Counted from the stretch's first letter, positions 34,407 through 43,402 are shown. The stretch: DNA of 53,253 bases from Candidatus Endomicrobium labiotermitis (GCA_009778965.1 WRFE01000005.1:1-53253); one strand, 5' to 3'. A program made the numbers and translations. The notes: generated from the sequence alone by a model not told the origin.

Positions 34407-36266
34407 ATGAGTAAAATAATCGGTATAGACTTAGGAACATCAAACTCAGCAGCGGCATTTTTGGAAGGCGGTAAAACAACGTTAATTCCTTCCGCAGAAG
34501 GCACAACACTTGGCGGTAAAGCGTTTCCGTCTTATGTAGCTTTCACAAAAGACGGTCAGCTTTTGGTCGGCGAGCCGGCAAGAAGACAGGCCGTAACAAA
34601 CCCCGAAGGCACGGTTTCGGCTTTCAAAAGAAAAATGGGCACAGACTTCAAATATAGCATCAATGGTAAAGATTTTACGCCTCAGCAGCTTTCCGCTTTT
34701 GTTTTGCAGAAAATTAAAAAAGACGCAGAAGCTTATTTGGGAGTACCAATCAGCAAAGCGGTTATAACCGTTCCCGCGTATTTTAACGATAACCAAAGAC
34801 AAGCCACAAAAGACGCCGGCGCGATTGCGGGTCTTGAAGTTGTCCGCCTTGTAAACGAACCTACGGCGGCATCGCTTGCATACGGTATCGACAAAGTCGG
34901 CAAAGAACAAAAAATTTTGGTATTTGATCTTGGCGGCGGTACGCTTGACGTAACCATAATGGAAATGGGCGCGGAAGGAACTTTTGAAGTTCTCTCAACT
35001 TCCGGCGACACGCAGCTTGGCGGAACCGATATGGACAACGCGTTAATAGATTATATTGCCGATGATTTCAAGAAAACCAACGGTATAGATTTACGTAACG
35101 ATAAAATGGCTGTTCAGCGTTTAAAAGAAGCCGCTGAAAAAGCGAAAATAGAACTTTCAAACGTATTGGAAACCGATATAAATCTTCCGTTTATTACGGC
35201 TGACGCTTCGGGTCCTAAACATTTGACTATGAAATTTACAAGAGCTACTTTGGAAAATCTTGTAAGACCTATAGTAGAAAGATGCAAAACTTCAGTAGAT
35301 AATGCCATGAGAGACGCGAAATTGTCAGTAAACGATATTACAAGAATTATTCTTGTCGGCGGACCTACAAGAATGCCTATAGTTCAGAAATTTGTTGAAG
35401 ATCACGTAGGCAAAAAAGTTGAACGCGGCATAGACCCTATGGAATGCGTAAGCTTTGGAGCCGCGGTGCAGGCAGCAGTATTGACCGGAGACGTAAAAGA
35501 CATATTGTTGCTTGACGTCACACCTCTTACACTCGGTTTAGAAACTATGGGCGGCGTGAGAACCGCTTTGATAGACAGAAACACAACGGTTCCCGCGAAA
35601 CGTTCGCAGATTTTCTCAACAGCTGCTGACAATCAGCCCGCCGTAGAAATCAATGTATTGCAGGGCGAAAGACCTATGGCGAAAGACAATCTGTCGCTTG
35701 GCAGATTTACTCTTGACGGAATACCGCCGGCGCCAAGAGGTATGCCTCAAATAGAAGTTACTTTTGACATAGACGCAAACGGTATTTTACACGTAAGCGC
35801 GAAAGACAAAGGTACCGGCAAAGAACAGTCAATTAAAATAAGTTCATCAACAAAATTGTCAAAAGACGATATAGATAAATACGTAAAAGAAGCGGAACAG
35901 TATGCTTCGGATGATGCAAAGAAGAAAGAAGAAATTGAAGCAAGAAACGAAGCAGATAATTTGGTTTATTCAGTAGAAAAAAGTTTAAAAGACCATGGCG
36001 ATAAAATAAGCGCTGAAGAAAGAGCCGCTGTAGAACAAGAATTGAACGCGACAAAAGAAACTTTGAAAGGAAATGATACCGCAGCCATAAAAGCCGCAAA
36101 AGAAAAACTGACTACAGCCAGCCAAAAACTCGGCGAAGCTGTTTATAAAGCTGCACAGCAACAGCAGCAGGCAGGCGCGCAGGGACAGGCGCAAGGTGAT
36201 GCGGGCGCGCAGCAATCTGGCGGAGATAATGTTGTGGATGCGGAAGTGGTGGACGATAACAAATAA
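34407..36266 (+). CDS. dnaK: chaperone DnaK (Hsp70)
   Basis: '[19 protein letters not shown]', '[11 protein letters not shown]', '[14 protein letters not shown]', 'LVGGPTRMP'. Confidence 0.98.
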   Translation: MSKIIGIDLGTSNSAAAFLEGGKTTLIPSAEGTTLGGKAFPSYVAFTKDGQLLVGEPARRQAVTNPEGTVSAFKRKMGTDFKYSINGKDFTPQQLSAFVLQKIKKDAEAYLGVPISKAVITVPAYFNDNQRQATKDAGAIAGLEVVRLVNEPTAASLAYGIDKVGKEQKILVFDLGGGTLDVTIMEMGAEGTFEVLSTSGDTQLGGTDMDNALIDYIADDFKKTNGIDLRNDKMAVQRLKEAAEKAKIELSNVLETDINLPFITADASGPKHLTMKFTRATLENLVRPIVERCKTSVDNAMRDAKLSVNDITRIILVGGPTRMPIVQKFVEDHVGKKVERGIDPMECVSFGAAVQAAVLTGDVKDILLLDVTPLTLGLETMGGVRTALIDRNTTVPAKRSQIFSTAADNQPAVEINVLQGERPMAKDNLSLGRFTLDGIPPAPRGMPQIEVTFDIDANGILHVSAKDKGTGKEQSIKISSSTKLSKDDIDKYVKEAEQYASDDAKKKEEIEARNEADNLVYSVEKSLKDHGDKISAEERAAVEQELNATKETLKGNDTAAIKAAKEKLTTASQKLGEAVYKAAQQQQQAGAQGQAQGDAGAQQSGGDNVVDAEVVDDNK

Positions 36267-36394
36267 GGATTTATAACGGATTCAATCTTTGAACTACAGC
36301 TTTGTAATCCGCAAACTTATGTGCCGTTTCACTTAGCGTACTACTAAAGCTAGGTAAGCGTATTCTGGGTTTAGTATATAGGCATTTTAAAACG

Positions 36395-36778
36395 TTGAGA
36401 ATAAAAGAAAAACAATTAGTTTATAAAGATGATTACGGTAAAGAGCATTTTGAAGATTGGAAAAGGGAAATTAAATATTTTACCGAAAATATAATAAGCT
36501 CTGAAATATATTCGTATACAGGTAGACCTTTTAAACTGGAAAAATTCAGATTAGATAAAAGAAGCAACGAAATATTTTCAATAGAGTTTGATTTAGAATA
36601 TTTATCATTAGGTTACTCTTTTAAAGAAAGTATAGGTTATTGTTGTGAGGAAGCGTATGATTTTATAGAATCGATTTTTGATGAAGTTGCAAATATGTCT
36701 TTTGTTGATGAAGACGGAAAATTATATAAAGCAGAAGACAGTGATATTGTAATTAATAAATCAATGAGAAGAAATTGA
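36395..36778 (+). CDS. hypothetical protein (127 aa)
   Basis: ORF downstream of dnaK with a TTG start; no family recognised. Confidence 0.55.
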   Translation: MRIKEKQLVYKDDYGKEHFEDWKREIKYFTENIISSEIYSYTGRPFKLEKFRLDKRSNEIFSIEFDLEYLSLGYSFKESIGYCCEEAYDFIESIFDEVANMSFVDEDGKLYKAEDSDIVINKSMRRN

Positions 36779-36866
36779 TAAGTTGTTAGAATATATCTAA
36801 TTTTTAAACATTTTTGAAAAGATTGTCACGGTGCATTGTTTTTGAAAGCGTCTAAAGGATAAATAA

Positions 36867-37043
36867 GTGGAAATACTATTTTTAGTGCTGGCTGGTATAA
36901 TAGGTTTATGGATTTATTTTCTCCCGACATTTATAGCTAAAAAAGATGTAGGTTTAATTTTCTTCTTGAATTTATTTTTGGGGTGGACATTTATTGGGTG
37001 GATTGCAGTATTAATAATGGCTTTTACTACAAGAAATAAATAA
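36867..37043 (+). CDS. small membrane protein resembling the superinfection-immunity (T4 Imm-like) family
   Basis: Manual translation from GTG: MEILFLVLAGIIGLWIYFLPTFIAKKDVGLIFFLNLFLGWTFIGWIAVLIMAFTTRNK. Family traits 'YFLPTxIA' and 'NLFLGWTFIGWI'. Absent from the supplied ORF track. Confidence 0.75.
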   Translation: MEILFLVLAGIIGLWIYFLPTFIAKKDVGLIFFLNLFLGWTFIGWIAVLIMAFTTRNK

Positions 37044-37045
37044 TG

Positions 37046-37073
37046 TGTCATGGGGACGTTGTTTTTGACACAA
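37046..37073 (+). repeat. 28-bp inverted repeat, left copy
   Basis: TGTCATGGGGACGTTGTTTTTGACACAA. Confidence 0.9.
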
Positions 37074-37090
37074 AAAATAAATGACAAAAC

Positions 37091-37459
37091 ATGAAAAAAC
37101 TATTTGTTTTTATTAGTCTTATTACATTTTTTACTTTAGGAATATCAGCTTGTGCTCCTTCTGTGAAACAAGCGGTGATTTCTTTAGATGGCAATCCGAC
37201 AACAGGTTACTCTTGGACTTACAGGCAGACAAACGAGGGAATTGTACGTGAAGTTTCAAGCAAATATGAATCGGAACAATCTGATCTTATGGGCAGAGGC
37301 GGGACTTTCATTTTTGTTTTTAAAGGAATAAATAAAGGCGAAACAGAACTGATTTTTGAATACTTACGCCCTTGGGAAGAAGGCATTAAGCCGATAGAAA
37401 CCAAAACTTATATTTTTAAAGTTGACGCAAATAAACATATTTCTTTTACGCAAAAGTAA
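37091..37459 (+). CDS. chagasin-like (I42) peptidase inhibitor lipoprotein
   Basis: Lipobox-like 'FTLGISAC'; 'GNPTTGYSW', 'GRGGTFIFVFK', 'YLRPWEEG', the three chagasin loop motifs. Confidence 0.88.
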   Translation: MKKLFVFISLITFFTLGISACAPSVKQAVISLDGNPTTGYSWTYRQTNEGIVREVSSKYESEQSDLMGRGGTFIFVFKGINKGETELIFEYLRPWEEGIKPIETKTYIFKVDANKHISFTQK

Positions 37460-37460
37460 T

Positions 37461-37488
37461 TTGTGTCAAAAACAACGTCCCTGTGACA
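37461..37488 (-). repeat. 28-bp inverted repeat, right copy
   Basis: Reverse complement TGTCACAGGGACGTTGTTTTTGACACAA, 26/28 identical to the left copy. Confidence 0.9.
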
Positions 37489-37516
37489 TAAATTTGTAAA
37501 GGAAAGGTTTGAGTTT

Positions 37517-38812
37517 ATGAAAAAAATTGTGTTATGTGCAGTATTTTCTGTATCAATTAGTTTATTTTTTACTGCTTGTTTTGATAAAGACAAAAAACAA
37601 AATGTACCTCAGCAAACGAAAGAAGAAAAGGTTGAAATTGCAAAAGACGATAATCAAGAAATTTATAGTTTAGTTAAGAGCGGTAATGCTCAAGCGTTGA
37701 TAAAATATGCGAAACCTAAAAATGTAAATCTTATTGACCAAGATGGCAACAATGTATTATTAATTGCGGCTGGTGAAAATAATAGAGCTGAAATAATAAA
37801 TATTTTAATAGAAGCCGGCGCAAATACTGAAATTAAAAACAAAAATGGATACACGCCGTTGATGATGGCAATAAGAAATACAAGAACCGAAAACGTTCTT
37901 GCTTTAATAAAAGCCGGCGCGAATGTCAACACTGCCTATGATAAACCTTATGATGATGAGGACAAAACAACGCCTTTAATGTATGCTGTAAGCGAGTATA
38001 GTGTTAATGAGCCGAGGGTAATACAAGCATTAATAGATGCAGGCGCTAATGTTAATGCTAAAGATGCGCTAGGATATACACCGTTGCTAATTGCCGCAAG
38101 ACATTCTTGGCTTAAGCCTGAAAATTTAGAAATTTTGATTAAATCAGGCGCAAATATTGAGGAAAAGGATAAAGACGGATATACGTCGTTGGTGAGAGCA
38201 ATAAGAAATACAAGAGCCGAAAACGTTCTTGTGTTAATAAAAGCTGGTGCAAATGTCAATGACGCTTATGATAAACCATATGATGACGATGATAAAACAA
38301 CGCCTCTAATGTATGCAGTAAGAGGATATAGTGTTAACGAGCCGAGGGTAATACGAGCATTAATAGATGCAGGCGCTGATGTTAATGCTAAAGATGCGAT
38401 AGGATATACGCCGTTGCTAATTGCCGCAAGGCATTCTTGGACTAAACCTGAAAATGTGGAAATTTTAATTAAATCAGGAGCAAATATTGAAGAAAAGAAT
38501 AAAGACGGATATACGCCGTTGATGAGAGCAATAGGAAGTTCAAGACCTGAAAACGTTATTGTTTTAATAAAGGCTGGTGCGAATGTTAACATAACAATCG
38601 ATGAAAATAAAATAACTCCTTTAATGTATGCAATGAGCAATGCTGTAAGTATAGAACCGATTGTTGTAAAAGCGCTTATTGATTATGGTGCAGATATTGA
38701 TGCGAAAGATGCAAAAGGTCAATCTGTTTTTGATTATTCACGGCAGTCTTATTCAAAAGAAAAAGTAAAAGAATATACTCAAATTTTACTTGATGCAAAA
38801 AATAAAAAATAA
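37517..38812 (+). CDS. ankyrin-repeat lipoprotein
   Basis: 'SISLFFTACFDK' lipobox; many 'LIxAGANVNxxDxxGxTPLMxAxR' repeats. Confidence 0.95.
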   Translation: MKKIVLCAVFSVSISLFFTACFDKDKKQNVPQQTKEEKVEIAKDDNQEIYSLVKSGNAQALIKYAKPKNVNLIDQDGNNVLLIAAGENNRAEIINILIEAGANTEIKNKNGYTPLMMAIRNTRTENVLALIKAGANVNTAYDKPYDDEDKTTPLMYAVSEYSVNEPRVIQALIDAGANVNAKDALGYTPLLIAARHSWLKPENLEILIKSGANIEEKDKDGYTSLVRAIRNTRAENVLVLIKAGANVNDAYDKPYDDDDKTTPLMYAVRGYSVNEPRVIRALIDAGADVNAKDAIGYTPLLIAARHSWTKPENVEILIKSGANIEEKNKDGYTPLMRAIGSSRPENVIVLIKAGANVNITIDENKITPLMYAMSNAVSIEPIVVKALIDYGADIDAKDAKGQSVFDYSRQSYSKEKVKEYTQILLDAKNKK

Positions 38813-38816
38813 TCTT

Positions 38817-39248
38817 ATGAACAAAGCGGAACAGGCTAAAGAAAATTTTTTAAAAGGTTATAATTGTGCGCAGGCTGTTCTTTTGGCTTTTGCGGATGAT
38901 TTGGATTTGGACAAAGAAACCGCTTTAAAAATATCGTCATCGTTTGGCGCGGGAATGGGCGGTCTTCGCGAGGTTTGCGGAGCTGTCAGCGCTATGTTTA
39001 AGGTAATCGGTTTGAAGTACGGATATTCCGATCCGAAAAACCACGAGCATAAAAAGAAATTATACTCTTTAATTCAGGAAGCAGCGCAAAAATTTAAAGA
39101 TGAAAACGGTTCAATAGTTTGCGCGGAGCTGCTTGGACTGAAAGAAAATTGTCAGACCCCTGAAAAAAGAACAAAAGAATACTATAAAAAACGCCCGTGT
39201 CAGGAATTGGTTTATAGTGCGGCAAAGATAGTATCAGAAGAATACTAG
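38817..39248 (+). CDS. C_GCAxxG_C_C family protein
   Basis: 'GYNCAQAVLLAFADD...SSFGAGMGGLREVCGAVSAMF...C'; start moved from 38790. Confidence 0.9.
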   Translation: MNKAEQAKENFLKGYNCAQAVLLAFADDLDLDKETALKISSSFGAGMGGLREVCGAVSAMFKVIGLKYGYSDPKNHEHKKKLYSLIQEAAQKFKDENGSIVCAELLGLKENCQTPEKRTKEYYKKRPCQELVYSAAKIVSEEY

Positions 39249-39306
39249 ATTTTTATATAAATTTTAGTTAATTTGATTCGGAATACATATGTATGCCAAA
39301 ATATAA

Positions 39307-39325
39307 CCTATCGAAATTAGATAGG
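39307..39325 (+). promoter_or_regulatory. 6-bp hairpin sequestering the Bro-N gene RBS
   Basis: CCTATC-gaaatta-GATAGG, adjacent to GGGGG and 9 nt before the ATG at 39334. Confidence 0.55.
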
Positions 39326-39333
39326 GGGATTTT

Positions 39334-40167
39334 ATGAACGAAAAGTCATTAGCGTTATCGGTTTTTGAGGATTTTAACATTCGCAGGCAATATGACGAAA
39401 AGCAGGAAAAGTGGTATTTTTCGATAGTGGATGTCATACAAGCTTTAACTGGTAATCAAAGACCAAGAAAATATTGGGACGACCTTAAACGCAAATTAAA
39501 GGAAGAAGGAAGTGAGTTGTCCGAAAAAATCGGACAACTGAAGTTAAGGTCATCTGATGGCAAGTTTTATGCTACTGATGTTGCTGATCCTGAGCAGCTT
39601 TTTAGGCTTGTTCAATCCATTCCAAGCCCAAAGGTTGAACCATTTAAGCTTTGGCTTGCGAAAGTAGGTTATGAAAGGATTCAGGAGATAGCAGATCCTG
39701 AAAAATCTGTAAACCGTGCGCGTGAAAATTGGCAGAAACACGGAAGAAGCCAAAAATGGATTCAACAACGTATGATGGGACAGGAAACACGCAATAAACT
39801 TACCGACTATTGGAAAGAACATGGTATTAAAGAAAAAGACGAGTTTGCGATATTAACAGACATAATACACAAAGAGTGGACAGATTTAACTGTTAAGCAG
39901 CATAAATATATAAAAGGACTAAAATCGCAAAATCTACGCGACCATATGAGCGAAGCCGAGTTAATTTTTACGGCATTGGCAGAACTTTCTACAAGACAGA
40001 TTGCGGAAACCGAAGAAGCCGACGGTATGAAAGATAATGCCAAAGCAGGCATTGTAGGCGGAAGAATAGCTAAAAAAGCCAGATTGGAATTAGAGCAAAA
40101 AACTGGTAAAAGCGTTGTAAGCGGAAACAATTTTTTACCTAAAGATAAAAACAAGAAATTGAAATGA
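39334..40167 (+). CDS. Bro-N domain / DinD-like antirepressor-family protein
   Basis: 'VFEDFNIRRQYDEKQEKWYFSIVDVIQALTGNQRPRKYWDDLKRKLKEEGSELSEKIGQLKLRSSDGKFYATDVADPEQLFRLVQSIPSPKVEPFKLWLAKVGYERI'. Confidence 0.9.
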   Translation: MNEKSLALSVFEDFNIRRQYDEKQEKWYFSIVDVIQALTGNQRPRKYWDDLKRKLKEEGSELSEKIGQLKLRSSDGKFYATDVADPEQLFRLVQSIPSPKVEPFKLWLAKVGYERIQEIADPEKSVNRARENWQKHGRSQKWIQQRMMGQETRNKLTDYWKEHGIKEKDEFAILTDIIHKEWTDLTVKQHKYIKGLKSQNLRDHMSEAELIFTALAELSTRQIAETEEADGMKDNAKAGIVGGRIAKKARLELEQKTGKSVVSGNNFLPKDKNKKLK

Positions 40168-40175
40168 TAATTTTC

Positions 40176-40362
40176 CAGCTATTTCCATTTTGGAAATAGC
40201 TGAAAGTATGTAAGAAAAACTTACATATTTATTTAATACGAACTATCTTGTTTTTCCGGATAGTTGAATACAAAAAGCAATGTGCAATTTTTGCACATTC
40301 CAATATGTGTAAAATATGCACAAGTTGGAAGGATTTTAACTGTTCGGAATTTCCGAACAGTT
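40176..40362 (+). repeat. array of six consecutive short hairpins downstream of the Bro-N gene
   Basis: Arms/loops: 40176-40202 CAGCTATTTCCA/TTT; 40204-40230 aagTATGTAAG/AAAAA; 40241-40265 AACTATC(TTG)/TTTTT; 40279-40299 AATGTGCAA/TTT; 40300-40328 CCAATATGTGTA/AAATA (one mismatch, G-U pairs); 40338-40362 AACTGTTCGGA/ATT. Confidence 0.95.
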
Positions 40363-40423
40363 GGATTAAACCATAATTAAAATTATTTTAAATATATTGA
40401 AGTCTTAAGGAAAGGAAACAGAA

Positions 40424-41578
40424 ATGGCAAAACGTGATTTTTATGAAGTGCTTGGCGTGCAAAAGTCTGCGGCTACGGACGAAATCAAGTCGGCTTACAG
40501 AAAGCTGGCTTTAAAATATCATCCCGACAAAAACCCGGGAAATAAAGAAGCCGAAGAAAAATTTAAAGAAATTAACGAGGCTTACGAAGTTTTGTCCGAT
40601 ACGCAAAAAAAGCAGCAGTACGATACTTTCGGCCACGATGCTATGGGCGGCGCAGGCGGCGGAAATCCATTCGGGGGCGGAAACCCGTTTGGCGGCGGCG
40701 GTTACGCGCAGTATGGCGACAATATGGGCGACATTTTCGGAGATATTTTTAATAACGTTTTTGGCGGCGGAGCTGAAAGAGGCGGCAGAAAATCCTCTCA
40801 ACGCCGCGGAGATGATTTAAGATACGATATTGAAGTTTCTTACCTTGAAGCAATGAAAGGCGCTGAAATTTCAATTGAAGTGCCAAAAAAAGAAGTTTGC
40901 CAGACTTGTCACGGCAGCGGAGCAAAAGACGGCGCAAAGCCAAAAACTTGTTCGCAATGCAAAGGTTCGGGACAGGTAAAGTATTCGCAGGGGTTCTTTT
41001 CGTTCAGCCAGGAATGTCCGCAATGCCGCGGTAAAGGAAGCATAATAGATAATCCCTGCCAAACATGCAGAGGCGAAGGCGCGGTCAAAACAAGAAAAAC
41101 CATAAAAGTAAGAATTCCCGCGGGTGTTGATGAAGGAACTTCTTTAAAAGTTACCGGTTCGGGAAATGCCGGTTCAAACGGTGCGCCTGCCGGGGATTTA
41201 TATGTAGTTGTTCATATGAAAAGCCAAAGAGGTTTCAACAGAAGCGGAGATGATTTATATACGGAAATAGTAGTATCTTTTTCACAAGCAGCAATGGGTA
41301 TGGAATATGAAGTGCCCGTAGTTGACGGAAATGTAAAAGTAAAAATCCCGCCCGGCACGCAGCCTTCTACAACTTTAAGGGTAAGGGAACAGGGTTTTCC
41401 GAAACTTGGCAGAACAAATACCAGAGGCGATTTATACGTAAAAGTTAATGTAAATATACCGAAATCCATGAATGACGCGCAAAAACGCGCTCTTTTTGAT
41501 TATGCGAAAGCTATGGGCGAAGTCCCGAAAGACCAACAGTATCAAAACGACAGTTTTTTTAAGAAAATCTTTGGATAG
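40424..41578 (+). CDS. dnaJ: chaperone DnaJ
   Basis: '[35 protein letters not shown]', G/F-rich region, four CxxCxGxG zinc motifs. Confidence 0.98.
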   Translation: MAKRDFYEVLGVQKSAATDEIKSAYRKLALKYHPDKNPGNKEAEEKFKEINEAYEVLSDTQKKQQYDTFGHDAMGGAGGGNPFGGGNPFGGGGYAQYGDNMGDIFGDIFNNVFGGGAERGGRKSSQRRGDDLRYDIEVSYLEAMKGAEISIEVPKKEVCQTCHGSGAKDGAKPKTCSQCKGSGQVKYSQGFFSFSQECPQCRGKGSIIDNPCQTCRGEGAVKTRKTIKVRIPAGVDEGTSLKVTGSGNAGSNGAPAGDLYVVVHMKSQRGFNRSGDDLYTEIVVSFSQAAMGMEYEVPVVDGNVKVKIPPGTQPSTTLRVREQGFPKLGRTNTRGDLYVKVNVNIPKSMNDAQKRALFDYAKAMGEVPKDQQYQNDSFFKKIFG

Positions 41579-41672
41579 TTATTACGGCAAATTTCAAAGT
41601 ACAAAGTTCAAATAACAATTAACAGCGGGGGTGATTTGGTTTTGCTTCCGCTGTGTTTTATTGTTTTTGCAG

Positions 41673-41857
41673 TGCCGCATACACGCGTATATGAACGAGA
41701 ATTTTTTAGGGGTAGTCGGCGAGGACTGTCTGAGCAAAGCGAGTTCCACAGCCGCCTAAAAAAAGTGAGTGAATGAGTGTCAGCGGCGGGCGTTTTTGAT
41801 TACTTTTTGCGCTCGTGCAAAAAGTAATTCGGGTTCAGGGCGAAGCACCTGAAAAAC
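41673..41857 (+). repeat. about 190-bp structured dispersed repeat, copy 2
   Basis: Matches 31289-31480 in direct orientation. Confidence 0.92.
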
Positions 41858-41905
41858 TTAATTTAACAAACCGAGATAATTTTTGTAAAATAACAAGATA
41901 TCATT

Positions 41906-42664
41906 ATGAATATAGTTTCATGGAACGTTAACGGAATAAGAGCGGTTTATAAAAAGGATTTTCTTGGCTGGTTTAAGTCAGAAAACGCTGACATTGTTTG
42001 CCTTCAGGAAACCAAAGCGGAAGAAAGCCAGTTTCCGAAAGAACTTAAAGAAATCGCGGGTTATAATTTTTATTGTTCATCGGCAGAACGCAAAGGCTAC
42101 AGCGGCGTTTGCGTTTGGTCTAAACTTGTTCCCGAATCCGTAACCGCAGGGATTGAAAACGAAAAGTTTGACAATGAAGGCAGAATTTTAAGGCTTGATT
42201 TTAAGGATTTTGTTCTTTTTAATATTTATTTCCCGAACGGTGGCGCATCGGACGAAAGATTGCAGTACAAACTGGATTTTTACGATTATTTTATTGAATA
42301 TCTAAAAAAGTTTAAAAATAAAAAAGTTGTAATATGCGGTGATTATAATACAGCCCATTTCCCGATAGATTTGGCCAGACCCAAGGAAAACGAAAAAAAT
42401 ACGGGATTTATGCCTATAGAAAGGGAAAAGCTTGATACTTTGGTAAAGTCTGGGTTTGCCGATACTTTCAGGCATTTTAACAAAGAACCCGACAATTATA
42501 CATGGTGGGATTATAAAACAGCAGCGCGGTCACGAAACGTAGGCTGGAGAATAGATTATTTTTTTGTGTCTGAAAACTTAGTTAAAAATTTAAAAAGCGC
42601 CGGTATATTAAAAGATGTTCAAGGGTCTGACCATTGCCCTGTTAAAATAGAGTTAAGTTTGTAA
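41906..42664 (+). CDS. xth: exodeoxyribonuclease III
   Basis: 'SWNVNGIRAVYKKDFLGWFKSENADIVCLQETKAEE', 'CGDYNTAHFPIDLARPKEN', 'GWRIDYFFVS', 'GSDHCPVKIEL'. Confidence 0.96.
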   Translation: MNIVSWNVNGIRAVYKKDFLGWFKSENADIVCLQETKAEESQFPKELKEIAGYNFYCSSAERKGYSGVCVWSKLVPESVTAGIENEKFDNEGRILRLDFKDFVLFNIYFPNGGASDERLQYKLDFYDYFIEYLKKFKNKKVVICGDYNTAHFPIDLARPKENEKNTGFMPIEREKLDTLVKSGFADTFRHFNKEPDNYTWWDYKTAARSRNVGWRIDYFFVSENLVKNLKSAGILKDVQGSDHCPVKIELSL

Positions 42665-42675
42665 TTTTACTGTGT

Positions 42676-42745
42676 CGTCATTGCGGTCACTGAACCGCAA
42701 TCTCGTTGTAAATCATAGATTGCGGGTCGGAGCCCGCAATGACAA
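42676..42745. repeat. dispersed palindromic repeat (GTCATTGCGG family)
   Basis: CGTCATTGCGGTC...CCGCAATC...GATTGCGGG...CCCGCAATGACA. Confidence 0.75.
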
Positions 42746-42759
42746 AAACCGGAGGAAAT

Positions 42760-43311
42760 ATGTCTGAAACATTGAAGCAGATAGGAATGAGAATTAAAGC
42801 TATGAGGGAAATTTCCGAGCTTTCCGCGGAAAGTTTTGCAAAAAGCATAAATCTTGACGAGGCGACGTATGTGAAATACGAGAAAGGCGAAGCCGATATT
42901 CCTTTGAGTGTTCTTTCGGCGATTTCTTCAAAGTATAAAGTTGAAATTACTGCGTTGATTACCGGAGGAGAGCCGCATTTGTCGCGCATTAATGTCGTGA
43001 AAAAAGGCAAAGGCTTGAGCGTTGAAAGAAGAAAAGAATATAAATATCAGGATTTGGCGTTCAATTTTATAAATAAAAAAGCTGAAGTGTTTTATGTTGT
43101 TGCCGAACCGCCTAAAGATGAGCCGAAACATTTTTATTCGCACACAGGGCAGGAATTTAACTATGTGCTTGAAGGTTCCATTAAACTTTTTTTTGACGGC
43201 AAAGAATATGTTCTTGAACAGGGCGACAGCGTTTATTTTAATTCCGGTTATAATCACTGTGTTGTGGCTGTCGGAGATAAGCCGGCGAGATTTTTAGCAG
43301 TTGTTCTTTAA
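42760..43311 (+). CDS. XRE-family regulator with cupin domain
   Basis: HTH 'IGMRIKAMREISELSAESFAKSINLDEATYVKYEKGEADIP'; cupin 'HTGQEFNYVLEGSIKLFFDGKEYVLEQGDSVYFNSGYNH'. Start moved from 42739. Confidence 0.92.
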   Translation: MSETLKQIGMRIKAMREISELSAESFAKSINLDEATYVKYEKGEADIPLSVLSAISSKYKVEITALITGGEPHLSRINVVKKGKGLSVERRKEYKYQDLAFNFINKKAEVFYVVAEPPKDEPKHFYSHTGQEFNYVLEGSIKLFFDGKEYVLEQGDSVYFNSGYNHCVVAVGDKPARFLAVVL

Positions 43312-43351
43312 AGACAGAGAATAGAGAATAAAAAACGTATAGAAGTAACAA

Positions 43352-43392
43352 GTTGTCACCCTGCGCGAAGTCGCAGGGGCTATAAATTAAAG
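43352..43392. repeat. dispersed repeat half-copy
   Basis: GTTGTCACCCTGCGCGAAGTCGCAGGGGCTATAAAT, close to the reverse complement of 144-178. Confidence 0.7.
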
Positions 43393-43402
43393 AGGTGTTC
43401 CA

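Noticed and set aside
36820-36850. Third full copy of the 28-bp chagasin-flanking repeat
   Set aside because: Only partially similar; mentioned as a diverged partial copy, not annotated as a repeat unit.
40176-40362. CRISPR array or simple transcription terminator for the hairpin series
   Set aside because: Units are not identical direct repeats with spacers, there is no cas gene, and the stems are mostly AT-rich without U-tracts typical of intrinsic terminators; six in a row is excessive for termination.
40373-40386. Possible seventh hairpin ATAATT-AA-AATTAT
   Set aside because: Low-complexity AT sequence with a short loop; expected by chance in this AT-rich intergenic region.
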